Assembly (NCBI RefSeq): GCF_014696135.1
Contig: NZ_JACJPP010000004.1
Span: 62,001 to 126,000 of the forward strand
DNA length: 64,000 nucleotides
DNA from: Nodosilinea sp. FACHB-141
Lineage (GTDB): Bacteria; Cyanobacteriota; Cyanobacteriia; Phormidesmidales; Phormidesmidaceae
Reading direction: 5' to 3'
Made by a program: the position numbers and the translations under genes
In this document: one piece after another, positions 1 through 9,436 of the stretch
Layout: each line of letters begins with the position of its first letter
Numbering within the stretch: position 1 is the first letter of the stretch
The notes under the pieces: model-generated
Seen by the model: the letters and a program-made list of their open reading frames with translations, nothing else
What the model was told of the DNA's origin: nothing
The model's database searches: none

Positions 1-1355
1 TTGCTACCGACCACTTTGCCCTAGGCATGATTGCCATGCAAATGGCTACGGGCCTCTCTAACGAGGCTATCCCTCGCCTCAACCAGGATGATTTCTTAGC
101 CCAGATCAAGCTCCAACTCGACGAGTGCTCAACCCTGGGCAACCCCCTCAAAGACATTCTGACCAAGATGGTGTCGCCCCAGCCCGAGACGCAGTATCAC
201 CAGGCTAAGGACGTTTTGCTGGACCTGGCCGAGCGAGTGGGCCCCGCTGCCCCGGCGGCTGCAGCCGAGCCCACTAGCCCCCCGCCCCCGGAGAACGGCG
301 CCATGGATTCAGAACGGTCAGCGTCGATGCCGCCCACAGCTCCCCGTTCCGCCCGCCTTAGCCATCGCCCCAAGGTTTGGCTAGGCGCTGGGATCGCGAT
401 CGCCCTGCTGACGGTGGCGGGAGTGTTTTTGCTGCGCATTCCCCAACGCATGACGGTCAATGGCTTACTGCAGCAGGCCGAGGCCGCCAAGCAGGTAGGG
501 CAAAAGAATGACTCGCTCAACTACCTCAACCAAGCTATAGATTTAAAGCCCGACCACGGCAAGGCCCTGGCCCAGCGCTCTACTCTGCTGTGGGAGAACG
601 GGCAGTCGGAGGAGGCCCTGCAAGACTTAACCAACGCCATTCAGAACGACCCCGACACGGCCACCTGGTACTTTCAGCGGGGCAACCTGCGCTTTCACCT
701 GGGAGATTTGCAGGGGGCGATCGCAGACTACGGCGATGCCCTAGAGCGCGAAACCACTTATGTTGATGCCCACATCAACCGGGGAAACGCTCGAGCCGAG
801 CTGGGGGATGAGGAAGGAGCCCTGCAGGACTACACCGCCGCCATTAACCTGGCCAAGGATCCGGAAAGCAAGGCCGATGCCTACCTCAATCGGTGCCTAT
901 CGCTTTCCAATTTGGCAGACCACGCCGCTGCTCTCAACGACTGCACCGAGGCCGTCAACCTGCGCCCTAACAACAGCCTGGCCTACGAAAACCGAGGGCT
1001 AGTCAAGCGGCGACTCAACGATTTTCAGGGGGCGATTCAAGACTTTACGATCGCAATTCAAATCAATGCAGGCAGCCCGGAGCCTTACTACAATCGCGGT
1101 TTGACGCGCCAAGATCTGGGCGACTACACCGGAGCCATGGCCGATTTCAATCAAACGATTCAGCTCAATCCCGATCATCCCTTTGCCCATTACGACCGGG
1201 GGTTGCTCCATGCGGAGCTGGGGGATATTGAGAGCGCGATCGCCGATTTAGAAACCGTGGCTAGCGCCTGTCTCGACGTCAGCCGCCTGGGCTGCTTTGA
1301 CGACGCCAAATATCAACTAGAAAAGCTCCGAGCTATTCAGGAAGAAGAACCTTAG
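1..1355 (+). CDS. Ser/Thr protein kinase with C-terminal TPR repeats (5' partial)
   Basis: The reading frame is open from base 3, so the gene starts before the window. The first residues, ATDHFALGMIAMQMATG, resemble kinase subdomain IX (D-x-x-ALG-x), followed by the end of a kinase C-lobe. Counting from the ATG at 27, there is then a Pro/Ala-rich linker, one membrane helix at about residues 117-136 (VWLGAGIAIALLTVAGVFLL), and about seven tetratricopeptide repeats from about residue 145 to the end. This layout is common in cyanobacterial Hanks-type kinases: a cytoplasmic kinase tethered to the membrane with a TPR interaction domain. The ATP-binding lobe and catalytic loop lie outside the window, so activity cannot be judged. 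The ATG at 27 is internal and not the true start. Confidence 0.85.
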   Translation, partial: ATDHFALGMIAMQMATGLSNEAIPRLNQDDFLAQIKLQLDECSTLGNPLKDILTKMVSPQPETQYHQAKDVLLDLAERVGPAAPAAAAEPTSPPPPENGAMDSERSASMPPTAPRSARLSHRPKVWLGAGIAIALLTVAGVFLLRIPQRMTVNGLLQQAEAAKQVGQKNDSLNYLNQAIDLKPDHGKALAQRSTLLWENGQSEEALQDLTNAIQNDPDTATWYFQRGNLRFHLGDLQGAIADYGDALERETTYVDAHINRGNARAELGDEEGALQDYTAAINLAKDPESKADAYLNRCLSLSNLADHAAALNDCTEAVNLRPNNSLAYENRGLVKRRLNDFQGAIQDFTIAIQINAGSPEPYYNRGLTRQDLGDYTGAMADFNQTIQLNPDHPFAHYDRGLLHAELGDIESAIADLETVASACLDVSRLGCFDDAKYQLEKLRAIQEEEP

Positions 1356-1558
1356 CTGCCGCGCATCTGCCGTCGCCCACTGCCCGACCGTTTTTTACCT
1401 TGAACGTAGCTGCTAGCAACCGTATCTGCGTTAACCTCAGCAGCCTCAACGGGAGCTAACGGAGCAGCAGCCGTCTGCGGAGACAGCGCCACATAGCTCA
1501 AGCCACCCACGCCACCAACTAAAACAGCAGCCAACACTACAGAGAAACGATGCCACAT
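1352..1558 (-). CDS. PatX-like small secreted peptide precursor
   Basis: A 68-residue protein. Its N-terminus looks like a signal peptide or anchor (MWHRFSVVLAAVLVGGVGGL), followed by an Ala/Pro/Val-rich spacer and a strongly basic C-terminus with GKKRSGSGRRQMRGS. The family knowledge is that PatX proteins of filamentous cyanobacteria are short, exported, and carry an RGSGR-type pentapeptide near the C-terminus that acts on the regulator HetR. Here the corresponding core reads SGSGRR, so the first arginine of RGSGR is replaced by serine. Assignment to PatX is inference from size, export signal and motif. The stop overlaps the end of the convergent TPR-kinase gene by 4 bases. An imperfect motif or an unrelated basic secreted peptide remains possible. 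Confidence 0.6.
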   Translation of the reverse strand: MWHRFSVVLAAVLVGGVGGLSYVALSPQTAAAPLAPVEAAEVNADTVASSYVQGKKRSGSGRRQMRGS

Positions 1559-1866
1559 GATGGTATTCCAAATCTGGACAGTTACCTCTTCTCTGTGGCC
1601 AAAAAGAATCCAGCTATTTCTGATGTATCAGAAGTAACAAGTTAGTAAACTATTGAGCGGGTTCTTAAAGATTGGGTACAAATACTGCTCAGCCCGTTTT
1701 AGCAGTTGACGACCCTAAGCACGGTTGTTAACCTAGCCGCCTTTTGCTGTGCACTGTATACAGAAACGTTCTTTATAGTGAGAATTATCGACGGTGAAAC
1801 CCAAGGCTCTGCGCCAGCAGGCCACAGCCCTGGCAACATGCCCATCCCAGCAGTTAGGAGCGACCT
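1559..1866. other. Intergenic region between divergent genes, with a small dyad
   Basis: This 308-base stretch separates the start of the PatX-like gene (minus strand) from the HpxO-like gene (plus strand) and should hold both promoters. A 12-base inverted repeat, CTGAT-GT-ATCAG, lies at 1620-1631, about 62-73 bases upstream of the PatX-like start. A ribosome binding site AGGAG lies just before the ATG at 1867. I see no convincing gene in it. Confidence 0.5.
1620..1631. promoter_or_regulatory. Small inverted repeat upstream of PatX-like gene
   Basis: Perfect 5-base arms, CTGAT and ATCAG, around a 2-base centre. Its place in the promoter region of the minus-strand PatX-like gene makes an operator possible, but it does not match a binding site I can name, and a dyad this short can occur by chance. 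Confidence 0.25.
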
Positions 1867-3027
1867 ATGTACAACCTGAAGGCGGTGATTATTGGAGCCG
1901 GCATTGGTGGATTGACCACGGGCATCGCCATGCGGCAGGCAGGGTACCAGGTCGAAATTTACGATCGCGCCCAAGAACTGCGACCCGCCGGTGCTGGTAT
2001 CTCGCTCTGGTCGAACGGGGTCAAGGTGCTTAACCGCCTAGGGCTAGGGGAAAAGCTGGCCGCCATTGGCGGTGAGATGAACGCCATGGAGTACCGCAGC
2101 CACACCGATGAATCCCTGAGCTACGTCGATCTGCGCCCCTTGTTTGAGCGGGTGGGCCAACGCCCCTACCCTGTGGCCCGCACCGATCTGCAAACCATGC
2201 TGCTCGAAGCCTTTGGCCCCGAGGATGTGCACTTGGGCATGCTCTGCACCGGCGTTGAGCAAGATGAGCACAGCGCCACCGCCATTTTTGAGAATGGGGA
2301 GCGGGCGAGCGGCGACTTGGTAGTGGGGGCCGACGGCATTCATTCAGCGGTGCGGACCCATGTGGTAGGGCAGGTCGATCGCCGCTATGCCCGCTACGTC
2401 AACTGGAATGGCCTGGTCAAGGCTGACCCTGAACTGTGCGACCCAAACCTGTGGGTACTCTACGTGGGCGACAGCAAGCGCGCCTCGATGATGCCGGTGG
2501 GGGGCGATCGCTTTTACTTTTTCTTTGGGGCACCGATGGCTGAGGGCACCCAGGTTGAGCCCACCTACCGCCAGGATGAACTATCAAAAATCTTTCAGGG
2601 CTGGCCCGAGCCGGTGCAAAAGCTCATTCAAGCCCTTGACCCAGAGCAGACCAATCGCCTAGAGATTGGCGACATCGACCCGCTAGATTGCTTGGTGAAA
2701 GGACGCATTGCCCTCCTAGGCGACTCAGCCCACGCCACCACCCCCACCCTAGGCCAGGGCGGCTGTCAGGCGATCGAAGATGCCGAAGTGCTGACCCGCT
2801 ACCTGCACACCACCAACATGGGCGTGGCCGATGCCCTCAAGCGCTATGAGGCGGCCCGCAAAGACCGCACCGCCGAGCTAGTGCTCAAGGCCCGCAAGCG
2901 CACCAGCATCATCTACGGCTATGTGCCCGCGGCTACCCAGCAGTGGTACAGCGATCTTAAGCAAGAGCCGCCCGAGGCCGTCATTGACGCCCTGGCCAAG
3001 GTGATTTTAGCTGGCCCTATGGGCTAG
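1867..3027 (+). CDS. hpxO: FAD-dependent urate hydroxylase (HpxO-like)
   Basis: A 386-residue flavoprotein monooxygenase, predicted to oxidise urate to 5-hydroxyisourate with NADH and oxygen in purine degradation. Seen in the sequence: the N-terminal Rossmann motif GAGIGGL at residues 10-16, the second FAD motif VVGADGIHSAVR, and the GD motif LLGDSAHATTPTLGQGG near residue 285. Segments such as YVNWNGLV, KRASMMPV, RFYFFF, PVQKLIQALDP and LVLKARKR closely match what I know of Klebsiella HpxO, including overall length (about 384). The start has a good Shine-Dalgarno (AGGAG, 5 bases upstream). No other purine-degradation gene is adjacent. A related salicylate-hydroxylase-like activity is the main alternative. 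Confidence 0.75.
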   Translation: MYNLKAVIIGAGIGGLTTGIAMRQAGYQVEIYDRAQELRPAGAGISLWSNGVKVLNRLGLGEKLAAIGGEMNAMEYRSHTDESLSYVDLRPLFERVGQRPYPVARTDLQTMLLEAFGPEDVHLGMLCTGVEQDEHSATAIFENGERASGDLVVGADGIHSAVRTHVVGQVDRRYARYVNWNGLVKADPELCDPNLWVLYVGDSKRASMMPVGGDRFYFFFGAPMAEGTQVEPTYRQDELSKIFQGWPEPVQKLIQALDPEQTNRLEIGDIDPLDCLVKGRIALLGDSAHATTPTLGQGGCQAIEDAEVLTRYLHTTNMGVADALKRYEAARKDRTAELVLKARKRTSIIYGYVPAATQQWYSDLKQEPPEAVIDALAKVILAGPMG

Positions 3028-3072
3028 CAAGCGCGTATTGGAACTAGCAGATTGTGAGTCTTCTCAGCGCCA

Positions 3073-5010
3073 TCAGGATTCTGCTAGCAGAATAATCATG
3101 TCCTGGGGCTGAAACTCAACGGGCTGATCCTTAGGGGGATTGATCACGACTCCGTAAGATTGGGCTAAGTTTTTGGCACTGGCTTTACGCCGATATCCAA
3201 TAGCTGATTCTCCCCGCTGTCTGGCCGCTTCTACTACGGTATAAAAATTGACGGGGCGATCGCTGGCTACATAGTGACCAGCTGGTTTGAGGTAAATCTC
3301 TGACCCTTCTGGGCTAAAGAGATCGGTCAAGACCGCATTAATATTCTTCTGTTCCGCAACCTGCGCCAGCATGAGGCTAATGAGCTGCTCACTAATGACG
3401 AAATCATCTGGGCGGGCGACCTGCGCCAGGGTTTGATTGCGAACATCTAAAAATTCGGTGACGATCTGGCAATCGTGGTGATGGCGATCGCAAATATCTC
3501 GCAAATGCAGGAGCGTTACCAGCGTATGGGCATCGGCCTGATCGGTATTGAGGGTCGAATTACACAGCACAACGGCATGGTTATACTTCGTTAGATTGAG
3601 GTTTTCTAGCACATCTCGATCGGTAGGATCCCCTTGCTGATAGCTGACCGTTTGTCGTTGAAGGTGCAGCGTTGTCTCTGACAAATTCACCTCTACGGAA
3701 GGGAATTCTGCGACAACCATAACGCTTGAACCGGGGGCTACGTATTGATCTAAGAGTTGAATGATCGTCTCGATGCGATCGTTCCAGCCCAAAATTAGCG
3801 TGTGCTCGGCGGCGGCTGGGGCGAGCTCAGTTAGTTGAATAGCTTGATAGTCAATTGGAGCGTCTGCTGATTGATTTAGGTAAGTTGTATCGTCATCTTC
3901 ACTAATGACGATCAGGCGCTCTGAAGGCTGTAAACGCCGCTCATGGGCAGGGTTGAGCTGAATATCGCCATTGACGGTTTGAATGCCAATTACGGCTGAT
4001 TTGTTGTAGGCCAAAAGCGCCTCACCATAGGTCTTACCACATAGCGCAGGCTCTTCTCGAAAGTAAATTTCGTCGCCGCTAAAGTTCAGTAAATCGATGT
4101 AAACTGTTGACAATCCCGACTGTCGACAGGTCTGCACAACGATACGTGAAATCAAGTCGTTAGTTAGTAAAGGCTCTATATCGTCATGGGCAATTAGCTT
4201 GAGGACATCTAGGGTTTTTGGGCTTTGTACCTGAGCAACTAGGTGATAGGGTTGGGGGTGCGATCTAGGAATAGTAGTAATCGCCAACAATGTTTTGACT
4301 AACTGCGCATCTCCGTGGTCTGCAATTGAATTTAAGATCACGATGGAACGCGCTGTTTGAATATTCACAATGCCCAGATCGGCCATATTGCTAGGGCTGC
4401 CGGTGCGGCACACTAAGCGAATCCGAGGTAATTTCCCCAGCACTTCAGCCAGGGCCGTTTCCATTTCAATCTTATCTTTTTCGCTGAGGATGACAATGCA
4501 GGTGTTTGAGCGGTTTGCATTAGCCAGCGATAACTCTGAAATAAGGGTAAAAATTTGCAACGACCAACCCAAAATCACAATGTGGTCGGTTTCAATGACG
4601 CGCGATCGCCCTTTGCGCAGGTCTTCTAGCTTGGCATCGATGCCGCTGCTGAGCAGACCAATGAGCGTACTGACGACAAAGATGCCGCCAAAGGTGACAA
4701 ACAGCATGAGCAGGCGAAACCCCCAGCCTGTGTCGCCCCCCACTGCGCCTGAGTCAAGGGTCCGCATCAACACGCCCCACAGAGCTTCGGGAAGATTGAG
4801 GCGATCGCTGCCCTCTGGTGCAAGCCCCGAGAGGCTCACCAAAATCGCCATCAGCACAATAAATACTAGGGATAGCAACGCTAGGCCACTGACCAGCGCC
4901 ACGGTCCCTCGGGCCATGAAGTTGTCAAACCTGTAGCGCAATCGGCCAACAAGCGTGCTGTTGTGTTGTTTGTTGCGAAATATTGAGCGGCTATGAACGG
5001 ATTTTGACAT
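3073..5010 (-). CDS. CASTOR/POLLUX-type ion channel with two RCK/TrkA-N modules
   Basis: A 645-residue membrane protein. Two strong hydrophobic segments (about residues 35-60 and 98-120) flank a pore-like loop. The large cytosolic part holds two Rossmann-like RCK modules, beginning around DHIVILGWS (about residue 140) and HTLILGWND (about residue 405), each followed by TrkA-C-like segments. This matches the CASTOR/POLLUX/DMI1 channel family, whose bacterial members are little characterised. The role is probably ligand-gated cation flux, either potassium or calcium; the ion is not readable from sequence. It is a single transcription unit, facing the HpxO-like gene. Family call is good; physiological role is unknown. 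Confidence 0.8.
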   Translation of the reverse strand: MSKSVHSRSIFRNKQHNSTLVGRLRYRFDNFMARGTVALVSGLALLSLVFIVLMAILVSLSGLAPEGSDRLNLPEALWGVLMRTLDSGAVGGDTGWGFRLLMLFVTFGGIFVVSTLIGLLSSGIDAKLEDLRKGRSRVIETDHIVILGWSLQIFTLISELSLANANRSNTCIVILSEKDKIEMETALAEVLGKLPRIRLVCRTGSPSNMADLGIVNIQTARSIVILNSIADHGDAQLVKTLLAITTIPRSHPQPYHLVAQVQSPKTLDVLKLIAHDDIEPLLTNDLISRIVVQTCRQSGLSTVYIDLLNFSGDEIYFREEPALCGKTYGEALLAYNKSAVIGIQTVNGDIQLNPAHERRLQPSERLIVISEDDDTTYLNQSADAPIDYQAIQLTELAPAAAEHTLILGWNDRIETIIQLLDQYVAPGSSVMVVAEFPSVEVNLSETTLHLQRQTVSYQQGDPTDRDVLENLNLTKYNHAVVLCNSTLNTDQADAHTLVTLLHLRDICDRHHHDCQIVTEFLDVRNQTLAQVARPDDFVISEQLISLMLAQVAEQKNINAVLTDLFSPEGSEIYLKPAGHYVASDRPVNFYTVVEAARQRGESAIGYRRKASAKNLAQSYGVVINPPKDQPVEFQPQDMIILLAES

Positions 5011-5278
5011 AGAGGGATTGGCTAACCAGTTGGCATTGAATGTTCTAAGACATTCAGAGTATGCAATAGTTTTCCCGGTTAATTATTGATTGCACCGCCC
5101 TGACTTAGTATGTGAGTATAGATTTGGGTGAGGAACGCAGTTCTCCTAAATCAAAATCTATGGATTGTGCTTGCCCACATTGAAAGACGATTGTTCAGAC
5201 AACGTTGAGCTTGCTACTAAACAGGGATCGTGCTCAGTAGGGTTGCCTTAGTTTCAAATGCATATACTTGTCACCGAA

Positions 5279-6145
5279 CTATTGAAAGTGCTCATCAATT
5301 AATTGCTTTGGGCATAGCTCGTTTAAGTAATTATTTTCATCAACTAGACTTCTTGCAAATGACTTAAATCCGGAGACAGTCATGAATTCGATGTGGCTTA
5401 GCTTTAGCGACGGCAAATCATAAGAGCTAGTTGATTTATGCTTTTTATCCATAAACACGCTTACATTGTTTACTTGCCTGACTGGAATTTTTATGTCCCC
5501 ACAATTGTCATAAGCAATAATCCATAATCGCTCATCTGGAATAACAACAAACGGCATGAAAATATGCAATTCATATTCACTCTCAAAAGACTTAATTTGA
5601 CGATGCTCCTGAGAATATGCGATTAAGCTTGAGATTGATTGAGACCATTTATCGAAAATTTCTGAATCCTTCCCCAAAAAAGAATCACCTTTTCTTATTA
5701 CTTGATTCACAGATTTACCGCAAAATTCATCAATTCGATATCGCGAAGGATTTGCAATATCAAAGGGATGAAATTTCCCTAACAAGCCATGAACTTGATT
5801 TGTCACTTTTGATGTTATGTATTTCTTGGTAGCACAAATGAATATTCTTAGGTTTGATTCAATTTCGGAGCGAGGCAGACAAGATACTAATACAGGACTA
5901 AACTCGCTAATATTTTTGCACTCTACCGCAGCGTGCAAACAGATATTGTCTCGACAGTAAGTAAATCGAAAGTCATATTCTCTAGTCTTCTGTGTTGTTG
6001 GATCTTCATAAGTGCCTCCGTGAAGTGGAATGATACCGATCCCGGAAAGTGCTTGCTTAACTTGAATTTCAAAAGCAAAGTCAGAGTAACTTAGAATGAA
6101 TTCTTCGATGTCACTTTGATCAATAGGACGAGGGCTGTTAGGCAT
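5279..6145 (-). CDS. Orphan PD-(D/E)XK-like nuclease-fold protein, AT-rich
   Basis: A 288-residue protein of unrecognised family. The N-terminal third holds an arrangement typical of restriction-endonuclease-like folds: a conserved-looking acidic residue in TREYDFRFTY, then after a beta-strand spacing AAVECKNI, giving a D...ExK signature. The rest has no motif I recognise. The gene is visibly AT-rich, uses AT-rich codons unlike the GC-rich genes around it, and contains no HIP1 sites, which suggests horizontal acquisition. There is no methyltransferase or other restriction partner nearby. Nuclease fold is inference from one motif; a defence role would be a further inference. Confidence 0.6.
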   Translation of the reverse strand: MPNSPRPIDQSDIEEFILSYSDFAFEIQVKQALSGIGIIPLHGGTYEDPTTQKTREYDFRFTYCRDNICLHAAVECKNISEFSPVLVSCLPRSEIESNLRIFICATKKYITSKVTNQVHGLLGKFHPFDIANPSRYRIDEFCGKSVNQVIRKGDSFLGKDSEIFDKWSQSISSLIAYSQEHRQIKSFESEYELHIFMPFVVIPDERLWIIAYDNCGDIKIPVRQVNNVSVFMDKKHKSTSSYDLPSLKLSHIEFMTVSGFKSFARSLVDENNYLNELCPKQLIDEHFQ

Positions 6146-6298
6146 CTAGTTTTCTTCAGTAGCAGGATGACTAGCTATGTGGCAAGTGCAATTTTTGCTG
6201 GCGGCTTTTGCAAATCTGTCAGAGAAGCCTTTCAGCTTAAGGTTAAAAGTTTTACGTTTAGAGCCGAGCGATCCATGCTTTGGTGGCCCAGGTCAGAG

Positions 6299-8983
6299 TC
6301 AAGGTCTCCCAAACAGATCGAGCTGTTCTGAAGGGTCATAAGCACCTGCCAAATCTTTTGATCGGCGGCGGGGCTTACTCGGTTGAGGCGCTTCACCCCG
6401 TAACCCTACGGCGATCGTGCTGTTGCGCTCGATTTCGCGCATCACGTCGCGGGCGCGTTGGATGACAGAGGTGGGTAGCCCCGCCAGCCGCCCTGCCTCA
6501 ATGCCGTAGGATTTGTCAGCTCCGCCGGGCTGCACCTGGTGCAAAAAGATAATTTGGTCGGGCATTTCTTTGACCGTGACCTGGTAGTTGGCTACGTTGG
6601 GAATCAGCGCCGCCAATTCATTCAGCTCGTGGTAATGGGTGGCAAAAATGGTGCGGGCCTCGATCTCGACTGCCAGGTGCTCGGCCACCGCCCAGGCGAT
6701 GGAGAGACCATCAAAGGTGGCGGTGCCCCGGCCGATCTCATCGAGCAGCACCAGGGATCTGGGCGTGGCGTGGTTCAAAATGTTCGCCGTCTCGTTCATC
6801 TCGACCATGAAGGTGGATTGGCCGCTAGCCAGGTCGTCAACGGCACCGACGCGGGTGAAAATGCGATCGCACACCCCCAGCCGCGCCCCCTTGGCGGGCA
6901 CAAAGCTGCCCATCTGGGCCATCAGCTGAATTAGCCCCACCTGGCGCAGATAGCAGCTCTTGCCGCTGGCGTTGGGGCCGGTGAGAATGATCAGGTCTTG
7001 GGGGTGGTCGGCGTCGCGATCGGTCGGGATCGTGCCCATGTAGTTGGAGTTGGGCACAAAGAACCCAGCCGGGAGCAGCTGTTCGACCACGGGGTGGCGG
7101 CCCTCGGTGACGGCGATCGCCCGCGACTCATCCATCTCGGGGCAGCAGTAGCCTTGGAAGATGGCCACTTCTGCCAATCCGCACAGCACATCAGCGGCCG
7201 CTACTGCTGAGGCTACTTTGCGAATCAGTTCGACCTGCTCGCCCACCTGCTCGCGCAGCCGGTTGAAGATCTCGTACTCCAGGGCATTGATCTCAGACTC
7301 AATGTTGAAGACTCGCGTTTCGCGCTCCTTGAGTTCGGGGGTGATGTAGCGCTCTTCGTTGGTGAGGGTCTGCTTGCGGATGTAATCGTCGGGGGCTTGG
7401 TCGGCGCGGGCGCGGGAAATGCTGATGTAGTAGCCAAAAGCTTTGTTAAAGCCAACTTTGAGGGTGGAGATGCCGGTACGCTGGCGCTCGGCGGGTTCTA
7501 GCTCCGCAATCCACTTTTGGTCGTCCACCGCTTGCTGGCGCAGGGTGTCAAGCTGAGCGTTGACGCCATCACGAATTAGGTGGCCTTCGGTGAGGTAGAG
7601 GGGCGGGGTTTCGACCAAGTGCGATCGCAGCGTCTGCCCCAGTTGCTCTAGCTCCGGCGGCACATACTGCAAGGCTTGCAGGTAAGGCGAGGTCGCTTTT
7701 TCTGCCAAAGCTGCCAAGTCAGGCAGCCGCAAAAACGAATCCGCCAAGGCAACGAGATCCCTGGCGTTGGCGGTGCCAGATCCAGCTCGACCCGCTAGCC
7801 GTTCTAAGTCATAGATCTGCTTCAGCTTGTGCTGGAGCATCTGCCGCAGGTTGCCGTCCTGCAACAGTTCCACGATTGTGGACTGCCGCTGTTGGATGCC
7901 CTTCACGTCCAGCAGCGGTTGCAGTAGCCAACGGCGCAGGGTGCGCCCGCCCATGGCCGTAACGGTGCGATCGAGCGCCCACAGTAAAGAGCCGTTGTAG
8001 GTGCCATCCCGTGCCGTCTGGGTAATTTCTAGATTGCGGCGGGTCTGGTGATCGATCACCAAGTAGGCGGCTAGGGTGTAGGTGCAGAGGGGCTGAAGCG
8101 GAGCCTGCACGGTCTTCTGTGTCTCTTCGACGTAGTGCAGCAGGCCGCCCGCTGCCCGCACCGCCAGGGGCAAGTGGTCGCAGCCCAGCCCTTCTAGTGA
8201 CCTGAGCCGAAACCGCTGGAGCAATCGCTGCCGCGCCTCGCTTTGGCTATAGGGACCTTGGGGCCGCAGGGTGTAGCAAAACTGACGCGGCAGGCAGTCC
8301 GGCAATTGGTCAGACTGATCTCCCGGACGCAGCATTGCCCCCAAGTTGGGCGCATCCACCGGAAAAAGCACCTCGGCGGGCTGAAGCCTGAGCAATTCCT
8401 GACAGAGCTGATCGAGGTCTTCCCCTTGGGTAGTGAGAAATTCTCCAGTGGAGACATCGGCATGGGCCATTCCCCAGTGGTGACCAGCCACCACTACAGA
8501 GGCCAAAAAGTTGTTTTGGCTGGCGCTCAGCATACCCTCTTCGATCACGGTGCCGGGGGTGATGACGCGGGTGACTTCGCGCTTGACCAATCCCTGAGCA
8601 ACCGCCGGATCCTCAACTTGGTCGCAGATGGCGATCGCATAGCCCCGTTCAACCAGCAGCGTGCAATAGCGATCGAGGGCGTGGTGGGGAATGCCTGCCA
8701 GGGGCACCCGGCCAATCTGCTTGCCCGCCTCTTTGCTGGTCAGCACCAGCTCTAGCTCGCGGGCGATCGCGATTGCATCTTGAAAAAAGGTTTCAAAAAA
8801 GTCGCCCACCCGATACAGCACCAGAGCGTGGGGATACTGCTCCTTCATCTCCACGTAGTGGCGCATCATCGGCGTCAGGTCATCCCAATTTACCGAGTGG
8901 TGGTCGGCGTAGCGCACCGTGTGCTTGGCCAACCGCTCGGGGATGGGGGGCGGGCTATCAGCGGAGGGGGAAGAACCGGGCAT
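6299..8983 (-). CDS. mutS: DNA mismatch repair protein MutS
   Basis: An 894-residue MutS that recognises mismatches and small loops and couples ATP hydrolysis to recruitment of the repair machinery. Seen: the N-terminal mismatch-reading motif GDFFETF (Phe-x-Glu at residues 62-64), the long helical clamp/lever region, Walker A GPNASGKS, Walker [12 protein letters not shown] and the downstream FATHYHEL. Length is normal for the family. About 35 residues precede the region usually conserved at the N-terminus; the methionines at 39-40 are alternative starts, but the ATG at 8983 gives the longest plausible frame. It ends with [10 protein letters not shown]. It appears monocistronic, with no mutL adjacent. 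Several long frames on the opposite strand are shadows. Confidence 0.97.
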   Translation of the reverse strand: MPGSSPSADSPPPIPERLAKHTVRYADHHSVNWDDLTPMMRHYVEMKEQYPHALVLYRVGDFFETFFQDAIAIARELELVLTSKEAGKQIGRVPLAGIPHHALDRYCTLLVERGYAIAICDQVEDPAVAQGLVKREVTRVITPGTVIEEGMLSASQNNFLASVVVAGHHWGMAHADVSTGEFLTTQGEDLDQLCQELLRLQPAEVLFPVDAPNLGAMLRPGDQSDQLPDCLPRQFCYTLRPQGPYSQSEARQRLLQRFRLRSLEGLGCDHLPLAVRAAGGLLHYVEETQKTVQAPLQPLCTYTLAAYLVIDHQTRRNLEITQTARDGTYNGSLLWALDRTVTAMGGRTLRRWLLQPLLDVKGIQQRQSTIVELLQDGNLRQMLQHKLKQIYDLERLAGRAGSGTANARDLVALADSFLRLPDLAALAEKATSPYLQALQYVPPELEQLGQTLRSHLVETPPLYLTEGHLIRDGVNAQLDTLRQQAVDDQKWIAELEPAERQRTGISTLKVGFNKAFGYYISISRARADQAPDDYIRKQTLTNEERYITPELKERETRVFNIESEINALEYEIFNRLREQVGEQVELIRKVASAVAAADVLCGLAEVAIFQGYCCPEMDESRAIAVTEGRHPVVEQLLPAGFFVPNSNYMGTIPTDRDADHPQDLIILTGPNASGKSCYLRQVGLIQLMAQMGSFVPAKGARLGVCDRIFTRVGAVDDLASGQSTFMVEMNETANILNHATPRSLVLLDEIGRGTATFDGLSIAWAVAEHLAVEIEARTIFATHYHELNELAALIPNVANYQVTVKEMPDQIIFLHQVQPGGADKSYGIEAGRLAGLPTSVIQRARDVMREIERNSTIAVGLRGEAPQPSKPRRRSKDLAGAYDPSEQLDLFGRP

Positions 8984-9107
8984 GGATTGTGTCAGATGTT
9001 ACGCACCGTTAAGCTTCGTTGCACGGCCTGTGAGGGGTACAGAGCCTATGTTAGTTTCGATATCGTTGCATATGTTATCGATGTTTAATAGAAGAGAGGT
9101 TGTTTCC

Positions 9108-9311
9108 GTGGCCCTGTCAGAAAACTTTGCTCCAGCCCTGACCGAAACCCGCGAAGACTTTTCCGAATACGTCGCCCATCTCCAGCTCCACATGACGCTC
9201 CAGGCTCGCAACTTGGTGCCCTCCCTCAGCAACACCGGCGATAGCCGCCACCATCTGCTGCACCAAACCCAGGCCGATATCGAGAAATTCGTCTCCCGCC
9301 AGGGGTTCTAG
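9108..9311 (+). CDS. Small conserved-looking protein of unknown function
   Basis: A 67-residue soluble protein, probably helical, with no signal peptide or membrane segment (start ...LSENFAPALTETREDFSEY, end ...DIEKFVSRQGF). I chose the GTG at 9108 because GAGAGG lies 8-9 bases upstream; the in-frame ATG at 9081 has no ribosome binding site and would add nine unrelated residues. A strong terminator follows at 9339-9393, which supports a genuine short transcript. It faces away from mutS, with a shared upstream region. I do not recognise the family. Confidence 0.65.
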   Translation: MALSENFAPALTETREDFSEYVAHLQLHMTLQARNLVPSLSNTGDSRHHLLHQTQADIEKFVSRQGF

Positions 9312-9338
9312 AGAACTCGTTTAGAGCAGTTGTTAAAC

Positions 9339-9393
9339 CGGAATTCTGGACCGTAGCCGCGTATCGAGGCCAGCCCAGGGTTCCGTTTTTTTT
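9339..9393 (+). terminator. Rho-independent terminator after the 67-residue gene
   Basis: Inverted repeat CGGAA-CTGG paired with CCAG-TTCCG around a GC-rich loop, followed directly by eight T residues. It sits 28 bases after the stop of the small gene and before the MOSC gene. Confidence 0.75.
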
Positions 9394-9436
9394 GTAGGCC
9401 GCATTGCCCGGTTCAACCGCCTACCAACCTTCAGCT

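Noticed and set aside
4370..4936. 188-codon open frame antisense to the ion channel gene
   Set aside because: Rich in Ser/Arg/Pro with no hydrophobic core; the channel frame on the other strand is clearly real.
8243..8755. 170-codon open frame on the plus strand inside mutS
   Set aside because: It lies entirely antisense to conserved MutS coding sequence, and its protein has no recognisable fold. Long shadow frames are expected in GC-rich coding DNA.
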